A stretch of 6,226 nt of DNA from an uncultured Alphaproteobacteria bacterium (GTDB lineage Bacteria; Pseudomonadota; Alphaproteobacteria; RF32; CAG-239): the NCBI GenBank assembly GCA_902464275.1, contig CABQIK010000031.1, positions 1 through 6,226 on the forward strand, read 5' to 3'. Positions 5,497 to 6,226 of this stretch are shown piece after piece. The notes below the pieces were generated by a model, which worked only from the letters and a program-made list of their open reading frames with translations, searched no databases and was not told the origin of the DNA. Numbering within the stretch: the first letter of the stretch is position 1; the number at the start of each line of letters is the position of its first letter. The translations under genes were made by a program, and so were the position numbers.

Positions 5497-6226
5497 ATGG
5501 CAGAAATTACAGCCGCTATGGTTAAAGAATTAAGAGAAAGCACCAGCGCAGGTATGCTTGACTGCAAAAAAGCTTTGGTTGAAACAAACGGCAACATGGA
5601 ACAAGCTGTTGACTGGCTGCGTAAAAAAGGTTTGGCTTCAGCTGCTAAAAAAGCCAGCCGTATCGCTGCCGAAGGTTTGGTTTCGGTTGCTGTTGAAGGT
5701 AACAGAGGCGCCGTAGTTGAAGTTAACTCCGAAACTGACTTTGTTGCTAAAAACGAAATTTTCCAAGAATATGTTGAAGATGCCGCTAAAGTTGCTTTGC
5801 ACTGCAACGGTGAAGTTTGCGACATGAAAAACTTCAACTGCCCGAAATGCGGTAAAACTTTTGAAGAGCGCTTAACCGATATGATTGCCAAAATCGGCGA
5901 AAATATGAATTTAAGACGCGCCAAGGTTTTGGAAGTTAAAAACGGTGTGGTTGCATCTTATGTTCACAGCGCATTACGTCCTAACTTAGGCCGCATCGGC
6001 GTTTTGGTTGCTTTAGAATCAACTGCTGACCCTGAAAAATTAAAAGAACTCGGCAAGCACATTGCTATGCACATTGCCGCATCGGCTCCGTTGTTCTTAG
6101 ACATCGCTCACGTTGATCCGGCAGCCGTTGCTCATGAAAAGAGCATTTTTGCCGAACAGGCAAAAGCTTCAGGAAAACCTGAAAACATCATTGAAAAAAT
6201 GGTTGAAGGCCGTATTCGCAAATACT
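5497..6226 (+). CDS. tsf: Elongation factor Ts, 3' end missing
   Basis: EF-Ts is the guanine nucleotide exchange factor that releases GDP from EF-Tu. The frame is open from ATG 5497 to the window edge: 243 codons plus one base, so roughly 55 to 65 C-terminal residues are missing. AGAGGA (5484-5489) lies 7 bases upstream of the start. The N-terminal UBA-like domain carries LRESTSAGMLDCKKAL. The EF-Tu-contacting motif is T80-D81-F82-V-A-K-N86, where D81 and F82 match E. coli D80 and F81. IGENMNLRRA and the final IIEKMVEGRIRKY are also typical. Unusual is a four-cysteine motif, C103-x4-C108-x6-C115-P-K-C118-G, in a surface region where the relatives I know have no cysteines. The last 100 bases recur inverted at the window start, so the right edge may be unreliable. 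It is the second gene of the rpsB-tsf operon. Confidence 0.96.
   Translation, partial: MAEITAAMVKELRESTSAGMLDCKKALVETNGNMEQAVDWLRKKGLASAAKKASRIAAEGLVSVAVEGNRGAVVEVNSETDFVAKNEIFQEYVEDAAKVALHCNGEVCDMKNFNCPKCGKTFEERLTDMIAKIGENMNLRRAKVLEVKNGVVASYVHSALRPNLGRIGVLVALESTADPEKLKELGKHIAMHIAASAPLFLDIAHVDPAAVAHEKSIFAEQAKASGKPENIIEKMVEGRIRKY
6127..6226 (+). repeat. Right copy of the inverted terminal repeat, inside tsf
   Basis: These bases match the reverse complement of 1-100, with A at 6171 opposite C at 56 as the only mismatch. This copy is in its native context: the EF-Ts frame runs into it smoothly and continues with the expected EKMVEGRIRKY sequence. The left copy is therefore the misplaced or secondary one. 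Confidence 0.93.

Noticed and set aside
5385..5924. 179-codon minus-strand open frame over the rpsB end and tsf
   Set aside because: It is a shadow of the well-conserved tsf gene and spans the intercistronic gap. The product has no recognisable features.

Overview
The window looks like a stretch of an AT-rich alphaproteobacterial chromosome, or a complete metagenomic or single-cell contig of one. ParE, ribosomal protein S2 and EF-Ts all read as the alphaproteobacterial versions of those proteins. The prepilin core at 1721-1800 (RSMVEMLGVLAIIGVLS...) is of a kind I associate, from memory only, with uncultured gut-associated Alphaproteobacteria. Taxonomy is inferred from protein sequence and was not computed.

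Layout. Positions 1-100 are an inverted copy, with one mismatch, of the last 100 bases of the window, which lie inside tsf. Positions 101-292 are the 3' end of an unrecognised gene with higher G+C than its neighbours, closed by a strong intrinsic terminator (308-334). A promoter-like site precedes a GNAT-Nudix fusion gene (430-1386). Next comes a 20-bp hairpin (1459-1504) that reads as a minus-strand terminator and also buries the ribosome binding site of a type IV prepilin-like gene (1505-2359). Inside the long leader of that gene sits a 90-bp palindromic element that keeps the reading frame. The prepilin gene converges on parE (4344-2356, minus), and their stop codons overlap. The 268-bp gap 4345-4612 is a divergent control region: parE leaves to the left, and rpsB-tsf leaves to the right behind a structured leader. 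rpsB is complete (4613-5413). tsf starts at 5497 and runs off the window.

How the genes relate. rpsB-tsf is the conserved translation operon (30S protein S2 and the EF-Tu nucleotide exchange factor). parE encodes the ATPase/TOPRIM half of topoisomerase IV; no parC is present. The prepilin-like gene and the GNAT-Nudix gene are accessory genes with no visible functional link to the rest.

I see no CRISPR array, transposase, toxin-antitoxin pair or phage module, and no new multi-gene system. The points most worth a second look are the palindromic element inserted in frame in the prepilin leader, the hairpin over that gene's ribosome binding site, the four-cysteine zinc-ribbon-like motif in EF-Ts, the possible pseudoknot in the rpsB leader, and the inverted ends, which are probably an assembly or amplification artefact.
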